Positions 14,831 through 26,800 of a DNA stretch of 64,000 nucleotides are shown piece by piece. Numbering within the stretch: position 1 is the stretch's first letter; the number at the start of each line of letters is the position of its first letter. The notes under the pieces were generated by a model. That model searched no databases. It was not told the DNA's origin and saw nothing but the letters and a program-made list of their open reading frames with translations. The stretch spans positions 110,519,277 through 110,583,276 of the forward strand of contig NC_134278.1 of the NCBI RefSeq assembly GCF_949628215.1. Reading direction: 5' to 3'. The position numbers were made by a program, and so were the translations under genes. The DNA comes from Phalacrocorax aristotelis (lineage: Eukaryota > Chordata > Aves > Suliformes > Phalacrocoracidae).

Positions 14831-14911
14831 GAGAGGAGGAGCGCCGGAGCGCGGAGCCCGGGCCCCTGCCTCTCGCCGCAGGGCGCTGCGGCGCGGCGGG
14901 ACGGAGCCGCA

Positions 14912-15007
14912 GTCCCGTCCGTGCCCCGCTGCCCCGTCCGGGCCCCGGTGCCCCGTCTGGGTCCCGCAGTCCCCGTCCGGGTCCCGCCGCCCCATCCCGG
15001 CCCCGCC
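14912..15007. repeat. GC-rich 19-bp minisatellite, five copies
   Basis: There are five adjacent imperfect units of 19, 19, 19, 20 and 19 bp starting at 14912, 14931, 14950, 14969 and 14989. They share the pattern G(C/T)CCCGTCCGGGYCCCGC. The array lies about 370 bp upstream of the inferred SIX2 start. Units differ by only a few substitutions, so copy number may vary between individuals or species. Confidence 0.8.
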
Positions 15008-15059
15008 GCTCCGCAGCTCGGGCCTGGCACCCACAGCTGCCGTGGGGAGAAAAACCTGT

Positions 15060-15540
15060 CTCCGGCCCTTGCAGAAAGTTTCTTCTAAACGCGTTAAGCT
15101 TAAGCCCCCTCCTCAGCGCCCAGTAACAACTGTCGAAGAGTTTTATAGGGAAGGGGCCTCTCATGTACAATAGGGACCCTGTTCGTGACCTGGGATCCCA
15201 TTACACGCTGGCCGTACCTGCCCGGGAGCTAGGAGGAGGCACGGTGATGCAGGACCGGGGAAGGATTGCCGCTCCATTAATCGCTGGCCGTGCCCCACCG
15301 CGCTCCCGTGAGCAGGGCGCTGGCGGTTTTGATCACTGGACGCCGGGCAATTATTTCTACTTGATTTCCAGGAGCGTGTCGGGGTATTTCATCCAGAAGA
15401 GGGACACGTGTAAAAGTCAGAGACACTGCGTGATTAAGTGGGCCCTTATCGCCCACGCGTGCCCGTTACACACCGCGTTTTCAGTTTACTGACTGTCCGG
15501 GCAGGCACCCGTATCCTTTCCTGTCCTCTTCGGTCTACAC
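15060..15540. promoter_or_regulatory. Upstream flank of SIX2, possible proximal enhancer
   Basis: A stretch of moderate GC content between CpG blocks. It holds an NKX2-type TTAAGTGG at about 15434-15441, a GGACACGTGT E-box region at about 15402-15411 and scattered TAAT cores. No gene was seen. Confidence 0.3.
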
Positions 15541-16330
15541 GAAGTGAAAGGCGAGGGAGGGAGACCGTGCAAGCTGGAAGGTCGGGGGAGGATGAGCGAG
15601 CGAAGGGCGATGCGGCGCCTCTGCGGGAGCAGCGCGCAGGCTGCGCGCACGGACGGACGGGGCAGCGGCCGGCGCCGGTGCTCGCCCAGGTGAAAGAATT
15701 CGGGAGGAGCCTCCCGACCCCAAACCCAGGACAATTTCCACGGCCTTTAATGCTCCCCTTCTGGTGACAAACAACAGTTAAGTCCACAGGCTCTTTCTAC
15801 GCCATTTTCAGCACTGACAGGAAAGGTCTCTGCGATCGTGGGCTCCTGCCACAGCACCTTTCTAGCCGCCCCGGCGCGTCAGGGATTTAGCGAAGCCGCA
15901 GGAGACCAGGCTGCGGCTCCCCGTCTCGCAGCCCGACCCTCGGCGGCCGACGGACGGAGCCTCCACGCCCGTCCCTGGGGGAAGGCGAGGCCCGGGCGGC
16001 GCGGGCGACTCCCGGCGAGGAGCCGCGCCAGGGCTGCGGCCGGCCGAAATGCAGCGGGGGGAGGGAAGGAGGCAGGAGGAGGAGGAGAAAGGTGGGGGCA
16101 GCGGATCAGCCCGCGTCCAGCTCCCAGCATGTCCGGACGCCTGTGCGTATCCGCCGCGTAGGGCTGTTCTCTCGAGTGCGCGCCGCTTTGGAAGCTGCGC
16201 GTCCTCCTACCTGTCCGGGATTTTCCCGAGCGTTGCCATGAAGAAGCAGTGGCAGGCGGGCGGCTCCCGCCCTGGATCGCCCGGGGAAGCAAAACAGAGG
16301 CTGCCTTTGCAGGGCACGAGAGAGACAGCT
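15540..16330. promoter_or_regulatory. CpG-rich block upstream of SIX2
   Basis: GC/CpG-rich sequence with low-complexity open frames on both strands and no recognisable protein. It is one of several CpG blocks between 14.6 and 20.6 kb. Confidence 0.5.
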
Positions 16331-17380
16331 GAAATTCGTTTGAAACAAATTCGGGGATGTTGGTGACGGGTCCGTCAAGCCCCCTTACACGATTCTCCCT
16401 CCCTCCCTTTACAAAATGAGCCCTCGGCCACTTAGTGCTTGACGCCGGCCGACTTCTGCAGGAGTCAAACTGTGCTTGTTTGTAAACGAAAGCATCCCGA
16501 CCTCGGCGCTTCCCAGCCGACATAAACGGCAGGAGAGTTCGCAGCTGCAGCTGTAGCCGACGGTCTCGGGGCGGGAAAACCGATCCACCGAAACGTTACT
16601 CTGAGCAGAAACGGCAAGGGAAGTACAAACCTCCTCTCCCACCCCGGACCTCTGCGCACACACTGTGTGCCTTTCGCGAAAGGGAGTATAGCCCCGCTCC
16701 GCTCCCTCCCGCAGTGGGGACCGTGGCACTAGAGAAAAGCGCTAACGAGGTCTGAGCTGCTCCCCCCCCACCCCCCCCGCCTCCCCGCTGCCGCGCTCGG
16801 TCGCCCCACGTTTATTAGAGATGTACCTGACTCCACTTTCTCTCTTTCTATCTCACAACCACAGCGGTTGAATCTGAATGGGAGCTGCTGTTCGCCCTAG
16901 TCAGAACGGAGATGTCAAAACCTGTTGCATGAACTTAGATCTGAGAAAGTCTCTTCTTAGCACCCTAAAATGTGAGTACAGAATCTACGCGCCAGCCCCT
17001 CCGTAGGCGCTTTCACTTTAGGCTGCCTTAGCCAGGCTGCAGCTCGCGTGTAACGCTGGTTCACTTCCCAGAGCGCTAGGCAGAGCAGGGCTGGCCCCTT
17101 CCCGAGCACCCTATATCAGCTTGCGTCCCAGAGCAATTGCAAATTAGGTACATCTGGATCCCAATTCTGTATAACTGCTTTTAACTTTCGGGAAAGAAAA
17201 AATCTCCCTACACATGCTGGAAGAGAGAGCAGATACTGGCTGCAAAGCCACGGCACAGGGAGAGTCCTGTTGCAGTGACTCGCGAGAGAATTAGACGATC
17301 GGGCAAGGAGGTCCTTTTTGTTTTTCTTTTTTTTCCTTTTTTCCCCGGCATTTGCGAAAGAGCTCGTTCATTGCAATTAT
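16331..17380. other. Non-coding stretch, no gene seen
   Basis: Mixed composition. A C-rich run lies at about 16760-16780. The segment at about 16810-17000 is less GC-rich and could be a conserved element, but no specific motif cluster stands out. Confidence 0.45.
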
Positions 17381-18260
17381 ATTTCAGAGGAGGAGGCGCG
17401 AATCACCTTCTAACGTTTGCCCCCGGTCCGACGGGAACATTTTGCCTGGTCCCTGCCGGGGCTCTCCGCTCTGCCGCGGTGAAAGTCTTTATCTGGGCTG
17501 ACTGAAACTTGTGCCCGGCCCCGCGGCCGCCCTGCGGAGAAGCCCGGGGTCTCGTTCCGACCCTGGCCCCGGGTGACTTTGCCGAGGGCCCACGCGGGAA
17601 GCGCCTCACCCCTCCGCGCAGTCATTGCGGCGCACGAAGCAGGGTACGAGACGGTCAGTGGCAACACAATCATTGTGAAATATGAGTGAAATAAAGCCTT
17701 TTTTGTCGTAATGCTCCTTCGATTAACCGGGGCACAGGCTGGGGCGGGTGGGGGCGGCGGCGGCCGTTTCCCTTCGCAGAAGCCTTTCGTTGCGCGGAAC
17801 TAATTCGCGTCCACAAGTGAGAGCCAAGACAGCGCTGCAGTTATCTGCAAATCTCCCTCTCGACTGTGCCTCGACCGTCTCCTTGCAGACGGCAGCCTGT
17901 GCGGGAGGCTGCAGGCCCGCACCGTTCCCGTTCAAGGCAGGAACAGATTCACCCAAACCCCTGCCCTGCGCCTCCCCGCCAGCCCCTACGGCCGCTGCCC
18001 CTGCGGACCCCTTTTTGGAGAGGCGCAAATGCCACCCGCCGGGCCCAGGACGAGCCCCGCGCCGTGGGGGCGAGAGGCAGAGGGGTCGCTGCCCACCTCC
18101 CTTCACCCACTCGCACAAGGCTGAAGACACGGGCGCTCCTGCCAGCCGGCCTCGGCGCCCCGCGTGGGAAGGGCAGGAGACGGAGGTTCTCCGAGGGGCT
18201 CTTTTACCGGCAGCAGTAGCCGAGCGAATGCAAACCCCCGCGAGTTTCACTTGCCAGAAA
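17380..18260. promoter_or_regulatory. CpG-rich block with internal SOX-like palindrome
   Basis: GC/CpG-rich except for an AT-rich gap at about 17640-17720. That gap holds CACAAT-C-ATTGTG (17665-17677), a perfect 6+1+6 inverted repeat of the SOX core. No gene was recognised. Confidence 0.45.
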
Positions 18261-18980
18261 GAAACTCATCTTCCTCGCAGATGTCCACTACCGTAGCAAG
18301 GACTGTAGAGAGAGCGAACAAACGACAAACCACTCCAAGTTTTCGTTTCTTTATTTCCTTTTTACATTTTATTTTCTTTCCTTTTGGCGGGAGGGCAATA
18401 TCCTTTCTCCTTAAAACCAGCGGGCTTTAAAGTGGGAGAAAACCTGCCGCAATTGACCTGCTACTCCTGCTAGCTTATTTTAATGAATTATAGCGACCTT
18501 TGCCAGGATTCCGGGCCTACCCGCCCCCACAGCCCCCAAACCGGGGGGGGGCTCAGCAGGTTTCCGGGGGAACCCCGGGCGCACACGTTTCTCCCTGGCG
18601 GGACCCGGCCCCTTCGGGCGGTCAAAGCTCGCCCGGGATTCACGGAGGCAGTGTGCAACCCGGAGCCGCGGGTTGTTCCCCGCCCTCCGCTATTCATTCA
18701 CGTTTATATTTATTTTTTGCGTTTTGTTTAAAACCCGGTTCTATCCCATCACAGATCGGACAAAGATCCTGCCCCGACGGAAGAAGAAAACACGACGGAA
18801 GATCACTGCGCGTAACTAAATTAAGGCAAACAACAATAGCTTGTTGTTCCGTGATTTGGGGCCAAAGGAGTAATTCAAAGCTTTTGCTGCGCGCAATGCG
18901 CTGTTCCTCAAGGGGACCGGCCAAGGATTTCAGATATGTAGCGGGTAACTCGATTATGCTAACAAACTCCGCTTGAAAGA
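18261..18980. other. Mixed flank with a small CpG patch
   Basis: A GC-rich patch at about 18500-18690 lies between AT-rich stretches. Near 18888-18903 is GCTGCGCGCAATGCGC, similar to an NRF1-type site, and near 18953-18962 GATTATGCTAA, which resembles the string at 245-254. No gene was seen. Confidence 0.4.
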
Positions 18981-19640
18981 AAACGCTGTTGGGCTGCGGG
19001 GCGGGGGAGCGGGGCGCTGCGGGGCGGGGGGGGGGCAAGCCGGGGCGCCGGGGGAACCCCAGCCCCGGCCCCAGGGAGCGGTCCTACTCCCGCCCTTGCA
19101 GATCCGCCGGGCCCCTCCAGCTCGAGGCCGTTGCTGGACCTGAGATGCTCGAACAATATTTCGAAAGTGATGTATTAATTAGGAGACCGGGGCCTGATGC
19201 AACGTGACTGTCACAGCTGGCCTCTGTGAAACCCCCCCCACCCCACCTCCCGGCCGCTCCCCGGTGAAATGGGACTCCGGGGACGGCACTGTGTCCCAAG
19301 CTCAAGGCGCTGTAACCTCCCGCGCTCCCCGGGAAACCCGATAGGCCCCGACCGGCTAATGCGGCCGGTCCGGGTTACCTCTGTGTTATCCCTTATTAGT
19401 CTCGGGCGCGGGGTTCAGAGTTTTCACTCCCTTCCACTTCCAGCGCCCGTTACACCCCGCATCAATATTCGTTTGGGGTGCCCCGCCCTGCACGGCCAGG
19501 CTCTGGGCCAGCCGGCCGGGGGGGGCCGGGGGGGGCCCGGGCCGGTGCCCATGCAGCCCCCGCGCCGGTGCCCACGCAGCCTCCGCGCCGCTCCCGGCTG
19601 CGGGGACCGGCTCAGATGCTCCGCGGCACAAAAGGGGACT
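18980..19640. promoter_or_regulatory. CpG-rich block with embedded AT element
   Basis: Two GC/CpG-rich parts flank an AT-rich core at about 19140-19210, which contains TCGAACAATATTTCGA (an imperfect palindrome with a SOX core) and GTATTAATTAGG. Within the GC part, GACCGGC and GCCGGTC form a 7-bp inverted repeat near 19349-19369. Confidence 0.45.
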
Positions 19641-20180
19641 CTGTCAGCAGACAGCGTACAGCTCACAGACAAGACAACAACGACAACAAAAGGCACATAT
19701 GGTTAAAATAAGGAAAGGGAGAGCTTTCTGCCTTAGGGGATTGGCAATAACTAGCCAGAAATGCGGGGCATTGAATCTAAACTTCTGGTGGCCTTCTGCA
19801 GGATTGACAACCTAAATCACTCAACAAGCATCAATTTGACAATATTTGTAAACTGCTTGTTTCCAGGGATCTTCTTGATCAGCGATAGACCAGGTTGGTA
19901 TGAGCTTGAGCCACGAAGGTCTTTTTTTCCTTCCTCCTCCTTTCCCCTCTTCCGAGTTGATGAATAGCGATCAGGTTTCTTTTAATGGCTGCCCCCTATT
20001 CTCACAGCCTCCCACAACTAACCCAAGAGCCTGTTTCCTCGACCTCAGTTAATTCCGCTGATTATTCCAAGATGATGAGGAAAGCACGAAGATTGTTCAC
20101 TGTTCCTACCGATTCAAGGCATTTTTGTTACCATCTCCACCCCTGGCTCACGGGGATTTGACCGGGGAGTATTTTTAGGA
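19641..20180. promoter_or_regulatory. Upstream stretch with exact SIX/MEF3 nonamer
   Basis: AT-leaning sequence with TCAGGTTTC at 19971-19979, about 5.4 kb upstream of the inferred SIX2 start. No gene was seen. The enhancer role is inferred. Confidence 0.35.
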
Positions 20181-20610
20181 ACAGTCTGCTCTCGCTTCCC
20201 TCCCGCCCTCCCTCCCCAGGCAGCCGGCAGCTTCGGGGGCCCGGCCACAGTCTTGCCGCTCCGTGGGTACGCGATCCCCGCCTCGGGGGTGGGGCGGCCC
20301 AGCACAGGCACCCCTCTCACAGCGCCCAGGGGTGTCTCGGGGGGATGGGGGGCACCGCCGGCGGTTCGGCGGCCGCTCAGGTGGCGGTGGCGCAGGTGAG
20401 ACCTGCGCGGCCCGCGGCGCTGAGACCCCACGCTCCCGCGGGGGCCGTGGGGCGCGGTGCCTAACGCGGGGGCGAACCTCCGGCGGTAACTTCGGCTCCC
20501 TCCCCCCCCACCCCCCCGGAACGAAATCGACTCCCTCGGCGACGGGCTGGGCTGAGGCCGGCCCCACGGGGCCGGAGGGCGAGATGCACTCCGAGAAATC
20601 TCGCTAGAGG
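20180..20610. promoter_or_regulatory. Last CpG-rich block of the SIX2 domain
   Basis: A GC/CpG-rich island of about 430 bp. No comparable block occurs anywhere to the right of it, so it marks the edge of the CpG-rich domain. Open frames are low complexity. Confidence 0.55.
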
Positions 20611-22830
20611 GCTCTGATACTCAGCTCCGACCGCTGCTGAGAGAAAACAAGGCTTCGTCCTTCATGTCCTTTTAGTCTTCCCAGTAGATTCAGCCTGATA
20701 AAAAGTCCCCCCTCCCCGTACTGTCAAAGATGGTTCACGTAGGCCGTCACCGTGACAAGAGACCTTCTATCTTCTTAATGCTCACTACCTCCTATCAGCC
20801 CTACCTGAAGGTGAGCAGAGCCCCCTTCCTGGTAGTAATGGTGCAAGAGGGTTTTTTGGGGGGTCTCACCCTTTTCTGTGTCCATCCCGTGGCAAGAGAC
20901 GGAAGCGCAGCCCTAAACCAGCCAAAGCTCCCATTTTACAGTGGGTCCCAGACACAGGTATCCTTGTCAAGAATCAGGGAGCAGGCGCTATTTATGGGTA
21001 TGTAGAAATGTGGGGGTGGTTTTTTTTTTTTACTTCAGTCTAGAAAAGAGCTTGCATAAGTTCTTCCAGGGCCTATGGAGTTTAGTGTGCCCATAAACAC
21101 ATCTATCATTTAAATTTTGCAGGACTGAGGCAAGCTGAAATGCAACGCACTGTTAGCAAATAATGCACACAGAGATATTGGTGTCAAGCACCACTAACTG
21201 ACTTAACTGGAATCTGTTTTGGTCCGGGATATTTTTTCCTTTATTTAAAAGAAAATTATTAAAAGATATTATTTAATTTCTATAATTAGTTGTTGTGAAT
21301 AAATAAAACCAAACAAGACTGTGTCAATTAAGACCAAAATAATTATTAGTTGTAAGGGAAACTTCATAAAATTTCAGAATACATCCAATTTGTTCTCACT
21401 CCTAATAATTTTTGTAATAAATAAGTACATTGCCTTATTTGCAGAAATTAGGATGTGCAATTTAGTTTGTCATGTCTTGCAATTCTTTCAGAAGCTTTGT
21501 GTACAGATGAAAACTACAGGAAAAGTTTTGTGGAAATCTAGATAGTTTAGATAATTTAACATCAGTTTAAAGCTGATTGATTTTCGAGTGGAAAATTTAC
21601 TACTTCTGAACCTGAGACAATGTTCTGTATTTTCCCCTGTGGAGTGTTTCAACCTCCTTTTTCCTAGTTTAGGTAAAGGTCTTCTCCCCTTTATTTCATA
21701 GGTTCTTGAATCAGCTAAAAAAACCCATATAATTTAAACAGACCTGGTACCCCATTTCATTCCATGTTTTTTTTTTGTCATCAGTTTTATCTTCCTTATA
21801 AACAAGGACTCTATGACTAGACTAAGATTGAGTTTGCAGCTTATTTAAGATGTGAAAGAGGACGATCCTGTGAACATTGATTTGGTTTCAGTCAGTTAAG
21901 CTGCTTCAGCAGGTAAGACTAAGGGTCTATACCTCATTGGTTAAGAAACAACATGCTATTGGGGTACCATACTCACATCATATTTCCTCCAACAGCCCAC
22001 TCGTGTATGGTAAGGTGTGTAAGGGCACATCTTCTCCACTGGAAGCAGGTGCCAATGGCAGCAAACACCGCTGCTGCATAGTACAAGGAGGGGGCATGAG
22101 GTCAAGCACCCCGTTTAGCTGGTACCATCACAGCTGTGATGGTACACATTTAGCTTCAGCTGTGATCTAAGACAGTGCTTGGGAGTGCCACGCACACCAG
22201 GGATCACTCCCAAGGTGCAGTTGGCACTAGATGGCACCTCGTTTGGCGTTCTCCATCCTGCCCTATACCAGTCCTCCAACACTATCCCAGAAGTTTTTGC
22301 AGTCCTAGGTACCCTTGTATGTCCTCAGTCCACAGCCTCTCTCTGCTTCATGCTGTGAAAATATCACTTGAACAATTTACAGTGCATCCCTTATATTATC
22401 TCTGATACTCAGAACTAAAACCCCACAGGAAATAATTATTATTTTGAACCACAGATGCCATGCACACCTTGGCATCCAAAGACCTAGTGACAAATGCTGC
22501 CTAGCCTCAGGGCCAGAGAATGGTTCCTAGCCCTGGTTTACCTAGCAATAGGGACAAAGTTCAAACCTCTTTGCAGGATTGGACTTAACTTCCCACCTTC
22601 TTGAGACTCACTACTTCTTCCTTCTTCTAACAGAATTTAATCAGTGCTTAAGAAATTTTTAGTTGATTCATTCTTCCCATAAGTTGCAGAGGAAGCCCAG
22701 ATACTAGACATAGAGCCAAAGATTCCGCTGAGTGACAGTGAGCTGCAAAGCATGGGATTCTTGTGTAACTACCTCTTAATTTTTGTATATGTGCTACCTA
22801 CTGCAGCTGGAGAACAATCACTAAATTACT
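20611..22830. other. Start of the AT-rich gene desert
   Basis: No gene, RNA or recognised repeat apart from short T-runs (about 21020-21031 and 21769-21777). It contains the 24-bp palindrome described separately. Confidence 0.6.
22122..22145. repeat. Perfect 24-bp palindrome
   Basis: GTACCATCACAG (22122-22133) is followed without a spacer by its exact reverse complement (22134-22145), with a CAGCTG E-box at the centre. The right half-core CAGCTGTGAT occurs again about 26 bp downstream. Confidence 0.9.
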
Positions 22831-22837
22831 TGTTAAA

Positions 22838-22875
22838 GTGTGTGTACACACACATGCGCGCGCACACACACACAC
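22838..22875. repeat. 38-bp alternating purine-pyrimidine run
   Basis: GT, AC and CG dinucleotides alternate without a break (GTGTGTGT, ACACACACAT, GCGCGCGC, then ACAC). The CG core makes it a good Z-DNA candidate. It lies just 5' of the CR1 insertion. Confidence 0.85.
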
Positions 22876-22904
22876 TCTCATATATATGCATATAGTTACG
22901 TGTA

Positions 22905-23844
22905 TTTATGTTATTCAATATCTTTATAAGTGATCCGGATAACAGCATCAAGTGTAGCCTGATGAAGTTTGCTGACAATACCAAATTGAGTGGGGAAGCA
23001 GACACTCCAGAAGGGAGAGCTGCTCTGCAGGGAGATCTGGATAGGCTGGAAGAGTGGGCCAGCAAGAACCTTATGAAGTTCAACAAGGAGAAGTGTAAGG
23101 TCATGCACCTGGGAAAACATAATCCGGGAGTGCAGCACAGACTGGGATCCGCCTGGCTGGAGAGCAGCTCTGTGGAAAGGGACCTGGGGGTCCTGGTGGA
23201 CAGGAAGCTCAACATGAGCGAGCAGTGTGCTGCTGCAGCCAAGAAGGCCAACAGGATGCTGGGTTGCGTCAAAAAGGGCATCACCAGCAGAGGTAAAGAA
23301 GTCATCATGCCACTCTACTCGGTGCTTGTCAGGCCACACCTGGAGTACTGTGTACAGTTCTGGTCCCTGCTATACAAAAAGGATGTGGCCAGGCTGGAAG
23401 GGGTCCAGAGAAGGGCCACCAAGATGATCAAAGGACTGGGAAGCTGCCATATGAGGCTAGGCTGGGAGAACTGGGTTTGTTCAGCCTTGAGAAAAGGAGG
23501 GTCAGAGGGAATCTCATTACCATGTACCAGTACTTAAGGGGTAGCTACAAAGAAGATGGAGACTCCCTTTTTACACGGAGTCACATGGAGAGGACAAGGG
23601 GGAATGGACACAAGTTGCTCTTGGGGAGATTCTGATTGGACACCAGAGGGAAATTTTTCACAGTGAGGACAGTCAACCACTGGAATAATCTCCCCAGGGA
23701 AGTGGTTGACTCGGCCACATTGGACACTTTCAAGAATCAGCTGGACAGGGTGCTGGGCCATCTTGTCTAGACTGTGCTTTCCCAGGAAGGTTGGACTAGA
23801 TGATCCCTGAGGTCCCTTCCAACCTGTGATTCTGTGATTCTGTG
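22905..23844 (+). mobile_element. CR1 LINE, 5'-truncated, 3' end of ORF2 plus tail
   Basis: CR1 is the main non-LTR retrotransposon of birds and other sauropsids. The copy starts inside the reverse transcriptase domain (LFNIFISD...FADNTKLSG). It continues through the conserved 3' part (VLVDRKLNMSEQCAAAAKKA, RPHLEYCVQFW, VQRRATKMIKGL) and ends in the CR1 3' region (GATGATCCCTGAGGTCCC, then two ATTCTGTG octamers at 23829-23844). The usual FADD catalytic pair reads FADN, and the frame is broken after about 23437, so it is dead. The open part (22908-23437) is a fossil fragment, not a host gene. The lack of the 5' end is typical of CR1. Confidence 0.95.
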
Positions 23845-26800
23845 ATATATGTCTAGCTATTTTAAATAACTTTAAAAAAAAATTTTACTTCAGGAAAAAA
23901 GTGAGATTATAATTTCTTCAAATCTAAACCCTTTCTTAAACAGTAGAATAACCACATCAGAGTAATATAACCTGATAAAAATTTCCTTAATTATGAGGTC
24001 TTCTTCACTTCAGTTGCATAAGAGTGGTGCTGGGAGAAAGGAAAAGAGCATGACATAAACTGGACAAAGCCCAGGAAGAGTTTTACAGAATAAAAGATCT
24101 TTTCTCTTTTTTTCCGATCAACATTCTGAAACAAATACAGTTGTGGGTAAGGGTGATATGTTCATTTTATTTTCAAGTAAAAGGAGGTTGGCAGCAGCAT
24201 TTGGCATGCATTGAAGAAGTCTGGGAACTGGACCTTACAGTCATCATAAAGAAGTGAACTTCAGCTTCCAAGAAGAGAAGAAAGTAAAGAGGTATAATTG
24301 GGTGAGTTACATGAGTTATGATGTGGAAGCTATAGTGTAATGAGCATGTTTAATGCACATAAGGGAAGGAAAAGTACTCAGTGCCAGATTGGATGCTGGA
24401 CTTGTGGCTGGCAGAGGTGAGCAAGCGGTATGGATTTAGGAAGGAGAGGACCGTGCCTAAAGATGGTTCTTTTAATCCATCAAGCTGTTGTTTGAGACAT
24501 TTGAATACAGAGGACAGAGATGTGGCCTTCAGTTTAAAGGATCAGGACAAAAAGAATGAACAAGCACTACAAAATGAAAGAACAAAACATGGTCCCAGCA
24601 ATATCCCAGAGGTGACTGTAGATATCACAAATGATCCTGGGATTGCTGGAGGGTAGCCCAGAGTGACTGCAGTGGTTTCTGGTCTTAAATAGGATGAAGT
24701 CTTCAGCTAGGTGAGAGACTTATGGAGGGATGGGGGAAGAAGTATTTGGTAGATAAGACATCTCTCTTCTCCACAGCTGCAGAATGTATGAGAAGGCTAT
24801 ATCATGGTGGAAGGCTTCATCTAGGGAGAGTTCAAGGAGAAAGAGAGTGCCTATGTCCACCTCAAAATCCTCAGCGGCCTGGGGCCACATACCAGGAGGA
24901 AGGAGGCAGAAGCTCTTTTTATTTTCACACTCTCATTTTCAAGGGCAATATCTGCCTTTTTTTCCTCCGGTTGAAGAAAGTTCAGAAAATCCCTATTGGA
25001 TCAAAAAGCCATGGCCAACTCCAAGGTAGAAGTGTGCAATATAAATGTAAATCACATTGACTACTTTCAGGTAATTAGAGGGCTTGCAGTATGCCTCACA
25101 TTGGTGAAGAATTTGGCTGGGTGTTTCAACCTCACATGACAAAAGCCTTTACGGTGAATGAGTGATGCACCTGTGACAGAATTTTGAGAACATTTAAGGC
25201 CCCTGTTCCCATCCTGTTAAAGATGCTTTGTATTTACCTCATTAATCATGCCATCTTCTTAGCCTTGTAACACAAGTCCAGCAAGCAGGAAAGACCTTTT
25301 CTAGTCCCATACCCTAGCTGTGTAGCAGAGGAAATACCCTGAGCACACAGAAGTTAGTGGAGAGAATCTCAACAGGCCTGTGAGATCTGGACTGGGGTTC
25401 TGAAAAGTTGAAAGAGCAGGGGTAAAAAGTGATTTGGCATGAAAAAGAAGTAGAAGGAGGCTTATGAAAGCAAAAGTTTGAAATCTTTCAATGGTGTTGA
25501 TGAACTTCCTTCAGCCATCTTCCTGTTAAACATTGGGCCAACAGAGTGGCAGACGATCTAGGATGGCACAGATCTTGGCAGTATTATGGGGCTAATATTT
25601 TCACAAAGAGGAAGTGTTACTGAACAATACAAAAACCTTTTTTCTTCAATGTCAGGCAGGAATTTTAGGAAGACAAGTCACATTATTATTAATTATGATT
25701 CTTTTTTAATTATTCTATTCCTTGGGGACAAGAAGATGAACATTTATCTCTCTAGTTATGTCTCTCAGGGTACTCTAAAAGCACCAAAGTAGTGCAAGAT
25801 CTTGTCCATGGTGTGTATTTCCTTTGGGCTAGTCTTTCAAGACTCCAAAGGTGTTGAGATATGGTCGATATTATGTAACCTTCAACACTAAAGCAGATGT
25901 ACATCATTCTTCTTCTTTTTAAAAGTCTTATTTAGTCTCTGGAGACCCATAATGTGATCCTCGCTCAATAGTTCTGAGCATAAAGGGAACTTTTCCAAGA
26001 ATGTTATAGAAGCAGCAATGTTTAGATGATCATTATATGTAGAGTTCGATGAAGCAGGCACTTTTCCTGCCATATGTTAAATAAACAGCTAGTTACTGTG
26101 TACTGCATGGTGATGCAGGCTGATAATCTGTTGCTGAATAATATGATGTCAAGACTGGAACTATTTCCCCATATAATCCTCAAGAAATAGTTTGGTTGTT
26201 TGTGTGTTCTCTTTATTTTTCCCCCCACATGTGAAAATTCACAGGCAAATATGCAACCAATCAAACCTTGCACAGATGCTAACACCCAGATGTGTGTGTT
26301 TCTGTGTGGAAGTAATCTACAGCTAGCAGAACTCTTGGATAGAGAAATCCTGTAAAAAAAAACAGATTAGGCACATATAAGTTAAATATGTCTAACTAGC
26401 GTGCCAAGAATTTATAGTTTTACAAAATCTGTATTATGTACAGAACTCTCAATATATCCTTCTAAAAACTTTTCATTAGTGTACAAAAGGGACAATGTAC
26501 ATTTCTCTAATAATCAGCAGAACCTTCCTATTGCATGTACAACAAACCAAAAGAACCACATAACCTTACTTCCAAGGCCAACCCTTGTCTTCCAAACTCC
26601 CATTAGAAGTTAGCACTTGAGTAATCCTACCTTTTAATGATAAACTTTACAATAAACCCATGGACATTAGCAATAATAATAAATAGTAGGTTTGCATGTT
26701 GGGTGGAACTTGTTGAGTAAGTCTGTCCAATATTTTCTATGCTAAAAATCCAGCAGTACTGGATTTGACCATTTAGATTGTCAACTTAGATTCATAACTG

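Noticed and set aside
22911..23339. Minus-strand open frame opposite the CR1 copy
   Set aside because: It is the antisense of the CR1 reverse transcriptase region.
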